DNA of 64,000 nucleotides from Halopenitus salinus. GTDB lineage: Archaea; Halobacteriota; Halobacteria; Halobacteriales; Haloferacaceae. The notes beneath the pieces were generated by a model. It was not told the DNA's origin, ran no database searches, and was given only the letters and a program-made list of their open reading frames with translations. A program made the position numbers and the translations under genes. Positions 8,023 through 16,114 of the stretch are shown here, one piece after another. Location: contig NZ_JBHSXL010000008.1 of the NCBI RefSeq assembly GCF_042662125.1, positions 124,001 through 188,000 on the forward strand, read 5' to 3'. Each line of letters starts with the position of its first letter. Positions within the stretch are counted from its first letter, which is position 1.

Positions 8023-8454
8023 GTGAGCGAGGGGATGGTGCCCGGCGAGGTCCGCGCCGGGGAGGGAACCGTGACGCTCAACGAGGGGCGCGAGACGGCG
8101 ACGGTGACCGTCGCCAACACGGGCGACCGCCCCGTCCAGGTCGGCTCCCACTTCCACTTCTTCGAGGCCAACGCCGCCCTCGCCTTCGACCGCGAGGCCG
8201 CCTTCGGAAAACGGCTGAACGTCCCGGCCGGCACCGCCGTCCGCTTCGAGCCCGGCGACGAGCAGACGGTCGGGCTGGTCGCGATCGGCGGGAAACGACG
8301 CGCCCACGGCATGAACGGGATGGTGAACGGGAGCGTCGACGGCGATCCGACCGAAGCGTTAGAGCGCCTGCGTGCGGCCGGGTTCCGTGACACCGGGGCA
8401 GCCGCCGCCGGAGACGCCGAGGACGCGGACCCGAGCACGGAGGACGAACAGTGA
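8023..8454 (+). CDS. ureB: urease beta subunit, copy 1
   Basis: This 143-residue protein is a urease beta subunit. The core NEGRETATVTVANTGDRPVQVGSHFHFFEAN and the motif LNVPAGTAVRFEPGDE are conserved across ureases. The GTG at 8023 was chosen; an in-frame ATG at 8035 would give the family-typical start (M)VPGEV and is nearly as likely. After residue about 105 there is an acidic Ala/Asp/Glu tail absent from bacterial UreB. The stop overlaps ureC1 by 4 nt (GTGA). A second ureB lies at 10360. Between positions 8089 and 8207 the DNA is almost identical to that copy. Confidence 0.93.
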   Translation: MSEGMVPGEVRAGEGTVTLNEGRETATVTVANTGDRPVQVGSHFHFFEANAALAFDREAAFGKRLNVPAGTAVRFEPGDEQTVGLVAIGGKRRAHGMNGMVNGSVDGDPTEALERLRAAGFRDTGAAAAGDAEDADPSTEDEQ

Positions 8455-10157
8455 CCCGCGAGATCGGCCGCGAGGCGTACGCCGAGCTGTACGGCCCCAC
8501 CGAGGGCGATCGGGTCCGGCTCGGCGACACGACGCTCTTCGCCGAGGTCGAGCGGGACCTGCGGACCCACGGCGACGAGGCGGTCTTCGGCGGCGGCAAG
8601 ACCCTCCGCGACGGGCTCGGGATGGCCACGGGCGTGACCCAGGAGGAGGGCGCGCTCGATTGGGTCATCACGAACGCGACGATACTCGATCCGGTCATCG
8701 GGATCGTCGCCGCCGACATCGGGATCCGAAACGGGGAGATCGCCGGGATCGGCAAGGCTGGCAATCCCGACACGATGGACGGCGTCGACATGGTCGTCGG
8801 CCAGTCGACGGACGTCTACCCTGCCGAGGGGAAGATCGCCACGGCCGGGGCGCTGGACATCCACGTCCACTGGAACTCCGCACAGCTGCACGAGCACGCG
8901 CTGGCCTCGGGGATCACCACGATGCTCGGCGGGGGATACGGCGGCGGGGCGACGACGTGTACGACCGGCCCGGAGAACGTAAAGCGGTTCCTGCAGGCCG
9001 CGGAGGCCTGGCCGGTCAACGTCGGCTTCTACGGCAAGGGCAACGGGTCGGAGCCGGGGCCGCTCCGCGAGCAGGTCGAGGCGGGCGCGTGCGCGCTCAA
9101 GCTCCACGAGGACTGGGGGTCGATGCCGGCGGCGATCGACGTCGCGCTCGAGGTGGCCGAGGACGAGGACGTCCAGGTGTGCATGCACACGGACACGCTC
9201 AACGAGGCCGGGTTCGTCGAGAACACCTTCGCGGCGGTCGACGGCCGGACGATGCACCTCTTCCACATCGAGGGCGCCGGCGGCGGCCACGCCCCCGACA
9301 TCATGGAGATGGTCGGGGAGCCGAACATGCTGCCCTCCTCGACGAACCCCTCGATGCCGTATACCGACAACACCTTCGACGAGCACCTCGACATGGTGAT
9401 GGTCTGTCACCACCTCAACCCCGACGTCCCCGAGGACGTCGCCTTCGCCGAGTCCCGCGTCCGCGCCGAGACGATCGGGGCCGAGGACGTCCTCCACGAC
9501 GTGGGAGCGATCTCGATGATGACCTCCGACTCGCAGGCGATGGGCCGGATGGCGGAGGTCGTCCCCCGGACGTGGCAGACCGCCTCGAAGATGAAACGCC
9601 AGCGCGGCCCGCTGCCCGAGGACGAGGGTACCGAGGCCGACAACGCCAGGATCGAACGCTACCTCGCCAAGTACACGATCAACCCCGCGATCGCGGCCGG
9701 CATCGACGCGCACGTCGGCACGCTCGAGCCCGGAAAGCTCGCCGACGTCGTGTTGTGGGACCCGGCCTTCTTCGGGATCAAGCCCGCGATGACGTTCAAG
9801 GGCGGCTTCCCGGTCCACTCGGAGATGGGCGAGGCCAACGGCTCGCTCATGACCTGCGAGCCGATCAAACAGCGCGAGCGGGCCGGCGCCGTCGGCAAGG
9901 CCAAACACGGGCTGTCGCTGACGTTCGTCTCGCCGGCGGCCGCGGAGCGCGGCGTCGGCGAGGAGTACGGCCTCGACTCGCGGGTCGTCCCGATCGAGGG
10001 GGCCCGAACGGTCGCGAAGGGCGACATGCTCCACAACGACTACTGCCCGGACGACATCGAGGTCGATCCGGAGACATTCGAGGTGCGGGTCGACGGCGAG
10101 CACGTGGCCTGTGAACCGTCCTCGGAGCTACCGCTCGCACAGCGGTACATGCTATGA
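8451..10157 (+). CDS. ureC: urease alpha (catalytic) subunit, copy 1
   Basis: This 568-residue protein carries every catalytic residue of urease. The Ni ligands are H138, H140, the carbamylated K217, H246, H272 and D360; the flap residues are C319 and H320; H219, D221 and R336 are also present. Most of these match Klebsiella numbering exactly. The substrate-pocket loop after GGG retains ATTCTTGP, like bacterial enzymes. In the motif HTEGAGGGHAPD the Thr is Ile. The GTG start overlaps ureB1. It would form the active site in the cytoplasm with a beta and a gamma subunit, but the only gamma gene is after the second copy. No ureA follows directly; a 202-nt AT-rich gap does. Confidence 0.95.
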   Translation: MTREIGREAYAELYGPTEGDRVRLGDTTLFAEVERDLRTHGDEAVFGGGKTLRDGLGMATGVTQEEGALDWVITNATILDPVIGIVAADIGIRNGEIAGIGKAGNPDTMDGVDMVVGQSTDVYPAEGKIATAGALDIHVHWNSAQLHEHALASGITTMLGGGYGGGATTCTTGPENVKRFLQAAEAWPVNVGFYGKGNGSEPGPLREQVEAGACALKLHEDWGSMPAAIDVALEVAEDEDVQVCMHTDTLNEAGFVENTFAAVDGRTMHLFHIEGAGGGHAPDIMEMVGEPNMLPSSTNPSMPYTDNTFDEHLDMVMVCHHLNPDVPEDVAFAESRVRAETIGAEDVLHDVGAISMMTSDSQAMGRMAEVVPRTWQTASKMKRQRGPLPEDEGTEADNARIERYLAKYTINPAIAAGIDAHVGTLEPGKLADVVLWDPAFFGIKPAMTFKGGFPVHSEMGEANGSLMTCEPIKQRERAGAVGKAKHGLSLTFVSPAAAERGVGEEYGLDSRVVPIEGARTVAKGDMLHNDYCPDDIEVDPETFEVRVDGEHVACEPSSELPLAQRYML

Positions 10158-10359
10158 TCGGAACCGGGATCGGAGTGGGTGGACGATCAGGTCCATATTG
10201 TCCTATAAGGAGTATAATCACACTATACGGAACGGATATACCGACGATCAGGGAACCAAAATCCGTGATAAGTGATCTAACGCCGGTCGATATGAACGGC
10301 CAGGCGCCACGGCGATACCGCGACCACCGACGGCTGAACCGATGCCGCGGGGAACGACG
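10158..10359 (+). promoter_or_regulatory. AT-rich spacer with probable promoter for ureB2
   Basis: The 202 nt between ureC1 and ureB2 are clearly more AT-rich than the surrounding genes. They contain a dyad GTATA-N7-TATAC (10212-10228) and TATA-like strings around 10200-10210 and 10233-10240. This suggests that the second urease module has its own promoter and can be expressed apart from ureB1-ureC1. No SD-like sequence or terminator stands out. Confidence 0.5.
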
Positions 10360-10758
10360 ATGAGCGACCGGCTCGTCCCCGGCGAGGTCACAGCACGCGG
10401 CGAGGACGTTCGGATAAACGAGGGACGCGAGACGGCGACGGTGACCGTCGCCAACACGGGCGACCGTCCCGTCCAGGTCGGCTCCCACTTCCACTTCTTC
10501 GAGGCCAACGCCGCCCTCGCCTTCGACCGCGAGGCCGCCTTCGGCATGCGCCTCGACGTTCCGGCCGGCACCGCCGTCCGCTTCGAGCCCGGCGACGAAC
10601 GATCCGCCGACCTCGTGGGACTCGCCGGCGACCGCGTGGTCTCGGGGATGAACGCGCTCGTCGACGGAGCGATCGACGGGGAGGACGGAGCGATCGACGA
10701 GGAGACCAAGGCGGCCGCCATCGAGCGCGCCCGCGAGGGCGGATACGGGGGGCTTTGA
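10360..10758 (+). CDS. ureB: urease beta subunit, copy 2
   Basis: This 132-residue beta subunit starts at ATG 10360 (MSDRLVPGEV), which aligns with the first copy; an in-frame ATG at 10342 would add six residues. The beta core is nearly identical to copy 1 from about residue 22 to 65, then diverges (here SADLVGLAGDRVVSG, closer to bacterial UreB). The C-terminal acidic extension is shorter. It ends 2 nt before the GTG of ureC2. Being followed by ureC2, ureA and the accessory genes, this copy belongs to the standard haloarchaeal order ureB-C-A-G-D-E-F. Confidence 0.93.
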   Translation: MSDRLVPGEVTARGEDVRINEGRETATVTVANTGDRPVQVGSHFHFFEANAALAFDREAAFGMRLDVPAGTAVRFEPGDERSADLVGLAGDRVVSGMNALVDGAIDGEDGAIDEETKAAAIERAREGGYGGL

Positions 10759-10760
10759 GC

Positions 10761-12473
10761 GTGGCTCGCGATCTCCCGCCCGAGGAATACGCCTCGCTTT
10801 ACGGGCCGACCGAGGGCGACCGGATCCGGCTCGCGGACACGGAGCTCGTCGCCGAGGTGGAGACGGACGAGATCACCCGCGGCGACGAGGCGGTCTTCGG
10901 CGGCGGCAAGACCCTCCGCGACGGGATGGGCCTGAAGCCGGGCTACACCGCCGAGGAGGGCGCGCTCGACTGGGTACTCACGAACCTCGTGATCCTCGAT
11001 CCCGTCCTCGGAATCCGCAAGGCCGACGTCGGGATCCGCGACGGCTACATCGCGGGGGTCGGCAACGCCGGCAACCCCGAGACGATGGCGAGCGTCGACG
11101 ACGAACTGATCGTCAGCGCGAACACGGAGGTGATCTCCGCGGAGGGACTGATCGCGACGCCGGGCGGGATCGACCTGCACGTCCACTTCAACTCCGCACA
11201 GCTGCCGCGCCACGCGCTGGCCTCGGGGGTCACCTCGATGCTCGGCGGCGGGGTCGGCCCCTCGACGGTCGGGATCATCACGAGCGGGAGGTGGAACCTG
11301 GAGATGATGATGCGGGCCGCGGAGGCCTGGCCGGTCAACGTCGGCTTCTACGGCAAGGGCAACTCCTCGCGGCCGGACGTGATCCGCGAACAGGTGGAGG
11401 CCGGGGCGGTCGCGCTCAAGATCCACGAGGACTGGGGCGCCACCCCGGGCGTCATCGACACCTGTCTGGACGTCGCCGACGAGACCGGCGTACAGGTGGC
11501 GATCCACACGGACACGCTCAACGAGTCGGGGTTCGTCGAGAACACCTTCGACGCCATCGACGGCCGGACGCTACACGCCTACCACGTGGAGGGCGCCGGC
11601 GGCGGCCACGCCCCCGACATCATCGAGCTCGTCGGGAAAAAACACATGCTGCCGTCCTCGACGAACCCCACCATGCCCTACACGGACAACACCTTCGAGG
11701 AGCACCTCGACATGGTGATGGTCTGTCACCACCTCAATCCCGACGTCCCCGAGGACGTCGCATTCGCCGAATCCCGCGTCCGCGCCGAGACGATCGCCGC
11801 CGAGGACGTCCTCCACGACCTGGGCGCAGTCTCGATGATGGGAACGGACTCGCAGGCGATGGGCCGAATGGCGGAACTCATCCCGCGAACCTGGCAGACT
11901 GCGGACAAGATGAAGCGCCAGCGCGGCCCGCTGGCGGCGGACGAGGGGTCCGGCAACGACAACCGCCGGATCGAACGCTACCTCGCCAAGTACACGATCA
12001 ATCCGGCGATCACGGCGGGGATCGACGCCTACGTCGGCTCGCTCGAGCCCGGAAAGATAGCCGACATCGTGCTTTGGGATCCGGCCTTCTTCGGGATCAA
12101 GCCCGAGACCGTGATCAAGGGCGGGTTCCCGGCGTACTCGGCGATGGGCGAGGCCAACGGCTCGCTCATGACCTGCGAGCCGGTGTCGATGCGCCCGCAG
12201 TACGGCGCCTTCGGCTCCGCGCGGAACGCGACGAGCATCCAGTTCGTCAGCCGACAGGCCTACGAGGCCGACGTCGAGGCGGCCTACGACCTCTCGAAGG
12301 TCGTGGTTCCCATCGACGACACGCGCGATCTGTCGACCGACGACTTCGTGGCGAACACGTACAGCCCGTCGGTGGACGTCGATCCGGAGACGTTCACCGT
12401 CGAGATGAACGGCGAGCCGGTCACCTCAGACCCGGCCGGGGAGATCGCGCTCGCACAGCGGTACACGTTATGA
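10761..12473 (+). CDS. ureC: urease alpha (catalytic) subunit, copy 2
   Basis: This 570-residue alpha subunit starts at GTG 10761; a TTG at 10755 overlapping the ureB2 stop is an alternative. All catalytic residues are present (GTG numbering): H140, H142, K220, H222, H249, H275, C322, H323 and D363. Its pocket loop differs from copy 1 and from bacterial urease: after GGG it reads VGPSTVGIITSGRW, lacking the TTCT(P/T)G element. The C-terminal part is also more divergent than copy 1. Long blocks around the flap are nearly identical to copy 1 in DNA. It sits 4 nt before ureA and is thus the copy directly linked to gamma. Confidence 0.94.
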   Translation: MARDLPPEEYASLYGPTEGDRIRLADTELVAEVETDEITRGDEAVFGGGKTLRDGMGLKPGYTAEEGALDWVLTNLVILDPVLGIRKADVGIRDGYIAGVGNAGNPETMASVDDELIVSANTEVISAEGLIATPGGIDLHVHFNSAQLPRHALASGVTSMLGGGVGPSTVGIITSGRWNLEMMMRAAEAWPVNVGFYGKGNSSRPDVIREQVEAGAVALKIHEDWGATPGVIDTCLDVADETGVQVAIHTDTLNESGFVENTFDAIDGRTLHAYHVEGAGGGHAPDIIELVGKKHMLPSSTNPTMPYTDNTFEEHLDMVMVCHHLNPDVPEDVAFAESRVRAETIAAEDVLHDLGAVSMMGTDSQAMGRMAELIPRTWQTADKMKRQRGPLAADEGSGNDNRRIERYLAKYTINPAITAGIDAYVGSLEPGKIADIVLWDPAFFGIKPETVIKGGFPAYSAMGEANGSLMTCEPVSMRPQYGAFGSARNATSIQFVSRQAYEADVEAAYDLSKVVVPIDDTRDLSTDDFVANTYSPSVDVDPETFTVEMNGEPVTSDPAGEIALAQRYTL

Positions 12474-12477
12474 AACG

Positions 12478-12876
12478 ATGAAGCTCACACCCAAAGAGGA
12501 GGAACGCCTCACGGTATTCACCGCAGCGGAGATCGCGCGACGCCGCAAGGAGCGCGGCGTCCCGTTGAACCACCCCGAGACGGTCGCCTACATCAGCGAC
12601 TGGTGCATCGAGCGGGCCCGCGAGGGGCAGTCGGTGGCGGAGATCCGCTCGGGCGCCTCACAGCTGCTCGGCCGCGAGGACGTCATGGAGGGGATCCCGG
12701 AGATGGTCGGGATGATCCAGGTCGAGCCGATGTTCCCCGACGGGACGAAGCTCGTCACGGTCCACGACCCGATCCGCTCGGACAGCGTCGGCGGGGCCGA
12801 GGGCGACGGAACCGGCGGCGGGACGGGTGAGTCCGCCGGCGAGTCCGGAGGGAGCGAGGGGGACGCCGGCCGATGA
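12478..12876 (+). CDS. ureA: urease gamma subunit
   Basis: This 132-residue protein begins MKLTPKEEERLTVFTAAEIARRRKERG, the conserved gamma N-terminus, and contains LNHPETVAYISDWCIERAREG. The conserved domain is about 100 residues, as in bacteria; a 30-residue Gly/Glu/Ser tail follows and is unique to this protein. It is the only gamma subunit in the window, so it must either serve both alpha-beta pairs or only the second. The end overlaps ureG by 4 nt (ATGA). Confidence 0.95.
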   Translation: MKLTPKEEERLTVFTAAEIARRRKERGVPLNHPETVAYISDWCIERAREGQSVAEIRSGASQLLGREDVMEGIPEMVGMIQVEPMFPDGTKLVTVHDPIRSDSVGGAEGDGTGGGTGESAGESGGSEGDAGR

Positions 12877-13496
12877 GCCTCACCCACCGCGACGTCGCCA
12901 CGGTCGGCGTGGGCGGACCGGTCGGGTCCGGCAAGACGTCGCTGCTCTCGGAGGTCGTCCCGCGCCTCCGCGAGGAGGGCCTCGAGATCGGCGTGATCGC
13001 GAACGACATCCTCACCCGCGAGGACGCGAACCGCCTGCGGGAGCGCTTCGAGGGGATCGTCCCGCCGGATCTCGTCGCCGGCGTCGAGACCGGCGCGTGT
13101 CCGCACACGGGCATCCGCGAGGACCCCTCGATGAACCTCCAGCAGATCGACGAGTTCCTCGCCGACCACCCCGATCTCGACCTCGTGTTCGTCGAGAGCG
13201 GCGGCGACAACCTCGCCGCGACGTTCAACCCGGAGCTGGCCGACTACTCGCTGTACGTGATAAGCGTCGCCGAGGGCGAGGACATCCCGCGAAAGCGCGG
13301 GCCGGGCGTCGTCGACTGCGACCTCCTCGTGGTGAACAAGACCGACCTCGCCCCCCACGTCGGCGCCGACCTCGGGGTGATAGAACGCGACGCCCGCGAG
13401 GTGCGCGAGGGGCCCCACGTCCTCACCGACTGCAAGGCCGAGGAGGGCATCGACGAGGTGCTCGCACACGTCCGCGAGGGGGTGCTCTTCGCCTGA
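12873..13496 (+). CDS. ureG: urease accessory GTPase UreG
   Basis: This 207-residue SIMIBI-class GTPase delivers nickel to apo-urease. It has the P-loop GPVGSGKT at residues 15-22, the nickel-binding CPH motif (C76-P77-H78, in ETGACPHTGIRED), the sequence FVESGGDNLAATFNPELAD and the guanine-specificity motif NKTD. No His-rich N-terminus is present; metal storage is instead in UreE. It overlaps ureA by 4 nt, and its stop overlaps the ureD start by one base. Confidence 0.96.
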   Translation: MSLTHRDVATVGVGGPVGSGKTSLLSEVVPRLREEGLEIGVIANDILTREDANRLRERFEGIVPPDLVAGVETGACPHTGIREDPSMNLQQIDEFLADHPDLDLVFVESGGDNLAATFNPELADYSLYVISVAEGEDIPRKRGPGVVDCDLLVVNKTDLAPHVGADLGVIERDAREVREGPHVLTDCKAEEGIDEVLAHVREGVLFA

Positions 13497-14584
13497 TGGC
13501 CGCCGACGTCCCGGGGTCCGACTCCGGCGATCCCCCGAGCGATCGGGAGGAGGCGCCACACCCCTCCTTCGAGGACTACGCCGCCGAGCCGGTCCCGCAG
13601 GCGGCGGTCGGCTCGCCCGGCAAGGACGGGAACCTGGAGCTTCGCTTCGAGCGGGTCGACGGCGGGACGGCGCTCGTCCACGACTACGCGACGGTCCCGT
13701 TTCACGTCTCGGGAACCCTCGCGTCCGATCCGCACCCGAACGCGTCGACCGTCTTCCTGCAGTCGCCGACCGGCGGGATCGCCCAGGGCGACCGCCAGGA
13801 CGTCGAGATCGCGGCGGGTCCGGAGGCGATCGCGCACGTGACCACCCAGAGCTCGACGAAGGTCCAATCGATGGAGCGCAACTACGCCGGCGCGGACCTG
13901 CGCCTGTCGGTCGGTACGGGGGGCTACCTCGAGTACGTGCCCGAGCCGACGATCCTCCACGCCAACTCGCGATACCACCAGGACCTCCGGATCGATCTCG
14001 CGGCCGGCGCGACCGCCGTCCTCGGCGACGTCGTCGTCCCCGGCCGGCTCGCCCGCGGGGAGCGGTTCGAGTTCGAACGGTATCTCTCGCGGGTGCGCGC
14101 GTACGGACCGGAGGCGATGCTCTTCGAGGACGCCGCCCATCTGGCGCCCGGCGACGCCGGATCGGTCGATCCGACCGATTCCGGGGTGCTCGGCGAGTTC
14201 ACGGTCTACGGAACGCTCTACGTCGTGGACCCCGAGATGGACGCGCCCGCGATGAGCGACCGGCTTCACGCAGCGGCAACCGAGGCGGTTGAAGCGGCCG
14301 AAGCGGCGGAAGCGGCCGAATCGACAGGGGCGACGGAGGCGATCGAAGCAACCGAGTCGAACGCGGACGACGGAGGGACAGGAACCGGCGGCGGAGCGAG
14401 TGGCGAGGGACCGTCCGCCGAGACGGCGCGCGCCGGCGCGAGCGCGCTCCCGAACGGCGCGGGCGTCGCCGTGCGCGCGCTCGGCGACCGGGCCGAGACG
14501 GTTCAGGCGAGCCTCCACGCGGCGTGGGACGCGGCGCGCCGTGATCTGATCGACGCCCCCGCGCCGTCGGGGAGGAAGTACTGA
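13496..14584 (+). CDS. ureD: urease accessory protein UreD
   Basis: This 362-residue protein matches UreD/UreH, the scaffold that binds apo-urease during nickel insertion. Recognisable blocks are LQSPTGGIAQGDRQDVEI, VTTQSSTKVQSM and YLEYVPEPTILHANSRYHQD. The ATG at 13496 overlaps the ureG stop (TGATG). An Ala/Glu-rich low-complexity stretch (about residues 260-325) interrupts the C-terminal part and is not in bacterial UreD; it is a likely halophilic surface insert. The gene ends in a TGATG overlap with ureE. Confidence 0.92.
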   Translation: MAADVPGSDSGDPPSDREEAPHPSFEDYAAEPVPQAAVGSPGKDGNLELRFERVDGGTALVHDYATVPFHVSGTLASDPHPNASTVFLQSPTGGIAQGDRQDVEIAAGPEAIAHVTTQSSTKVQSMERNYAGADLRLSVGTGGYLEYVPEPTILHANSRYHQDLRIDLAAGATAVLGDVVVPGRLARGERFEFERYLSRVRAYGPEAMLFEDAAHLAPGDAGSVDPTDSGVLGEFTVYGTLYVVDPEMDAPAMSDRLHAAATEAVEAAEAAEAAESTGATEAIEATESNADDGGTGTGGGASGEGPSAETARAGASALPNGAGVAVRALGDRAETVQASLHAAWDAARRDLIDAPAPSGRKY

Positions 14585-15300
14585 TGCTCGTCGCGAACGC
14601 GCACGTGGGCCACCGCGACGATCCCGACGTCGAGGCGCGCCTCGCGGACGAGGACGGGGGCGAAACCCCGGCCAGGGTCGTCCTCTCGAACGTCGAGCGG
14701 CGGCGGTCGCGTGTCCGAACGGAGACCGAGGACGGACGCGATCTCGGCATCGTGGTGAGCCGGGAGCTCGGCGACGGCGACGTGCTCGAGACCGAATCGG
14801 GAACGCTCGTCGTCGTCGAGCTCGCCGCGGTCGACGCGCTCGTGCTCGGGTTCGCGGACGCGGACGTGTCGGCGACGGCCGCCCTCGAGATCGGTCACGC
14901 GCTCGGCAACCGCCACCTCGATCTGGCGGTTCGCGGCGAGGAGGCGCTGTTTCCGGTTCCGGACACCCGCGAGCGCATGCGCGAGACGGTCGACGGCCTG
15001 CTGCCCGAGAGGGTGACCGTGCGGTTCGAAACGGTGCCGCCCACGACCTTCGGCGAGATCGGCGGACACGACGGGAGCGACCACGAGCACGGGCATAGAC
15101 ACGACCACGGCGGCGACGCTGACGGACACCATCACGACCACGAGCACGGCGGCGACGGTCACGACCACGGCGAGGACCATCACGAGCATGGTCACGATGG
15201 TCATGACCATGGTCACGATCATGGTTACGAACACACCCACCGGAACGGTCACGACGACCGCCCACGAGCCCCCGAGGCCAGCGACGGAGGCGATCGATGA
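14584..15300 (+). CDS. ureE: urease nickel metallochaperone UreE with His-rich tail
   Basis: This 238-residue protein has the UreE N-terminal peptide-binding domain and a metal-binding domain with the conserved GHALGNRHL (H105, H111). Its C-terminus (residues 162-223) is extremely His-rich: 24 His mixed with Asp, Gly and Glu. This tail should bind several Ni2+ ions, as in Klebsiella UreE but longer. Encoding by repeated CACGAC/CACGGC-like units makes the tail length prone to change. It overlaps ureD (TGATG) and ureF (ATGA). Confidence 0.94.
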   Translation: MLVANAHVGHRDDPDVEARLADEDGGETPARVVLSNVERRRSRVRTETEDGRDLGIVVSRELGDGDVLETESGTLVVVELAAVDALVLGFADADVSATAALEIGHALGNRHLDLAVRGEEALFPVPDTRERMRETVDGLLPERVTVRFETVPPTTFGEIGGHDGSDHEHGHRHDHGGDADGHHHDHEHGGDGHDHGEDHHEHGHDGHDHGHDHGYEHTHRNGHDDRPRAPEASDGGDR

Positions 15301-16016
15301 GCGATCGAGCGGCGAGCGACCGGGGCGCGAGCGACGACGCCAGTCTCGAGTCGTTCCGACTCGCGGACTCCTTCCTGCCGGTCGGGACCTACACCGTCTC
15401 CTACGCGCTCGAGGGGTTCATCGCCGACGACCGGGTCGAGGACGTCACGGATCTCGAGGAGATCCTCGAGACGTACCTCCGGCGACAGGTCGGGCCCGCC
15501 GACCTGGTCGCGTTGCGGGCCGCCCACGCGGCCGCACGGGAGGGCGACCTCGAGGCGGCCCTCGCGGCCGACCGCCGGCTGACGGCGGCGACCCTGCCCG
15601 CGGAGTTCCGCGAGAGCGCCCGAAAATCGGGACGGCGCCTGTTGTCGCTCCAGCGGGATCTGCGCGAGGAGCCGCTCCTCGAACGATACGCGGAGCGGAT
15701 CGAGGCCGAGGAGGCCGAGGGCACGTATCCGGTCGTGCTCGGGGTGGCGACCGGACTGGCCGGCGTCGACGAGCGCGAGGCGTGTCTGTTGAGCTGTCAC
15801 GGGTTCGCAACCGGGATGCTCGGGGCGGCCCAGCGCCTGCTGTCGCTCGGCCACACCGACGCCCAGCGGGTACTCGACGGACTGCGGCCGGCGATGCGGG
15901 ACGCCGTGGACGACTCGGCGAACCGGACGATCGAGGACATGACGCCGTTCGCCCCGCTCGTCGATGTCGTGTCGGCGGAACACGAGCGGGCGGACAGACG
16001 GCTGTTCGTGAGCTGA
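15297..16016 (+). CDS. ureF: urease accessory protein UreF
   Basis: This 239-residue all-helical protein is UreF, which joins UreD and UreG in the nickel-insertion complex. The start of the domain, RLADSFLPVGTYTVSYALEGF, is the family signature, and the end DMTPFAPLVDVVSAEHERADRRLFVS is the conserved C-terminus. The first 15 residues are a Ser/Asp/Ala-rich extension. It overlaps ureE by 4 nt and closes the urease operon. An intergenic stretch with a new TATA box follows before hisA. Confidence 0.92.
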   Translation: MSDRAASDRGASDDASLESFRLADSFLPVGTYTVSYALEGFIADDRVEDVTDLEEILETYLRRQVGPADLVALRAAHAAAREGDLEAALAADRRLTAATLPAEFRESARKSGRRLLSLQRDLREEPLLERYAERIEAEEAEGTYPVVLGVATGLAGVDEREACLLSCHGFATGMLGAAQRLLSLGHTDAQRVLDGLRPAMRDAVDDSANRTIEDMTPFAPLVDVVSAEHERADRRLFVS

Positions 16017-16084
16017 GGGGAAGGAGTCGCTCGAGAGTTGAGGAGGGACGTCTCCCCGATCTCGTGCGGTCCGACTCTCGATCC

Positions 16085-16091
16085 ATTTAAC
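16085..16091 (+). promoter_or_regulatory. TATA-like box of hisA
   Basis: The sequence ATTTAAC lies 24-30 nt before the hisA ATG, inside otherwise GC-rich DNA. The spacing fits an archaeal TATA box for a leaderless hisA transcript, and separates hisA transcription from the urease operon. Confidence 0.55.
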
Positions 16092-16114
16092 CCCGGACCC
16101 GCCAACCTCGGGGT

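Noticed and set aside
7923..10103. Long open frame on the minus strand opposite ureB1-ureC1
   Set aside because: It is the antisense shadow of urease caused by high GC codon bias. Its sequence is a low-complexity Arg/Asp/Val mix with no family motif, and the plus strand carries complete urease motifs.
15109..15260. Possible short tandem repeat array or CRISPR-like pattern in ureE
   Set aside because: The repetition is irregular CACGAC/CATCAC codons for the His-rich tail and stays in frame; there are no spacers.
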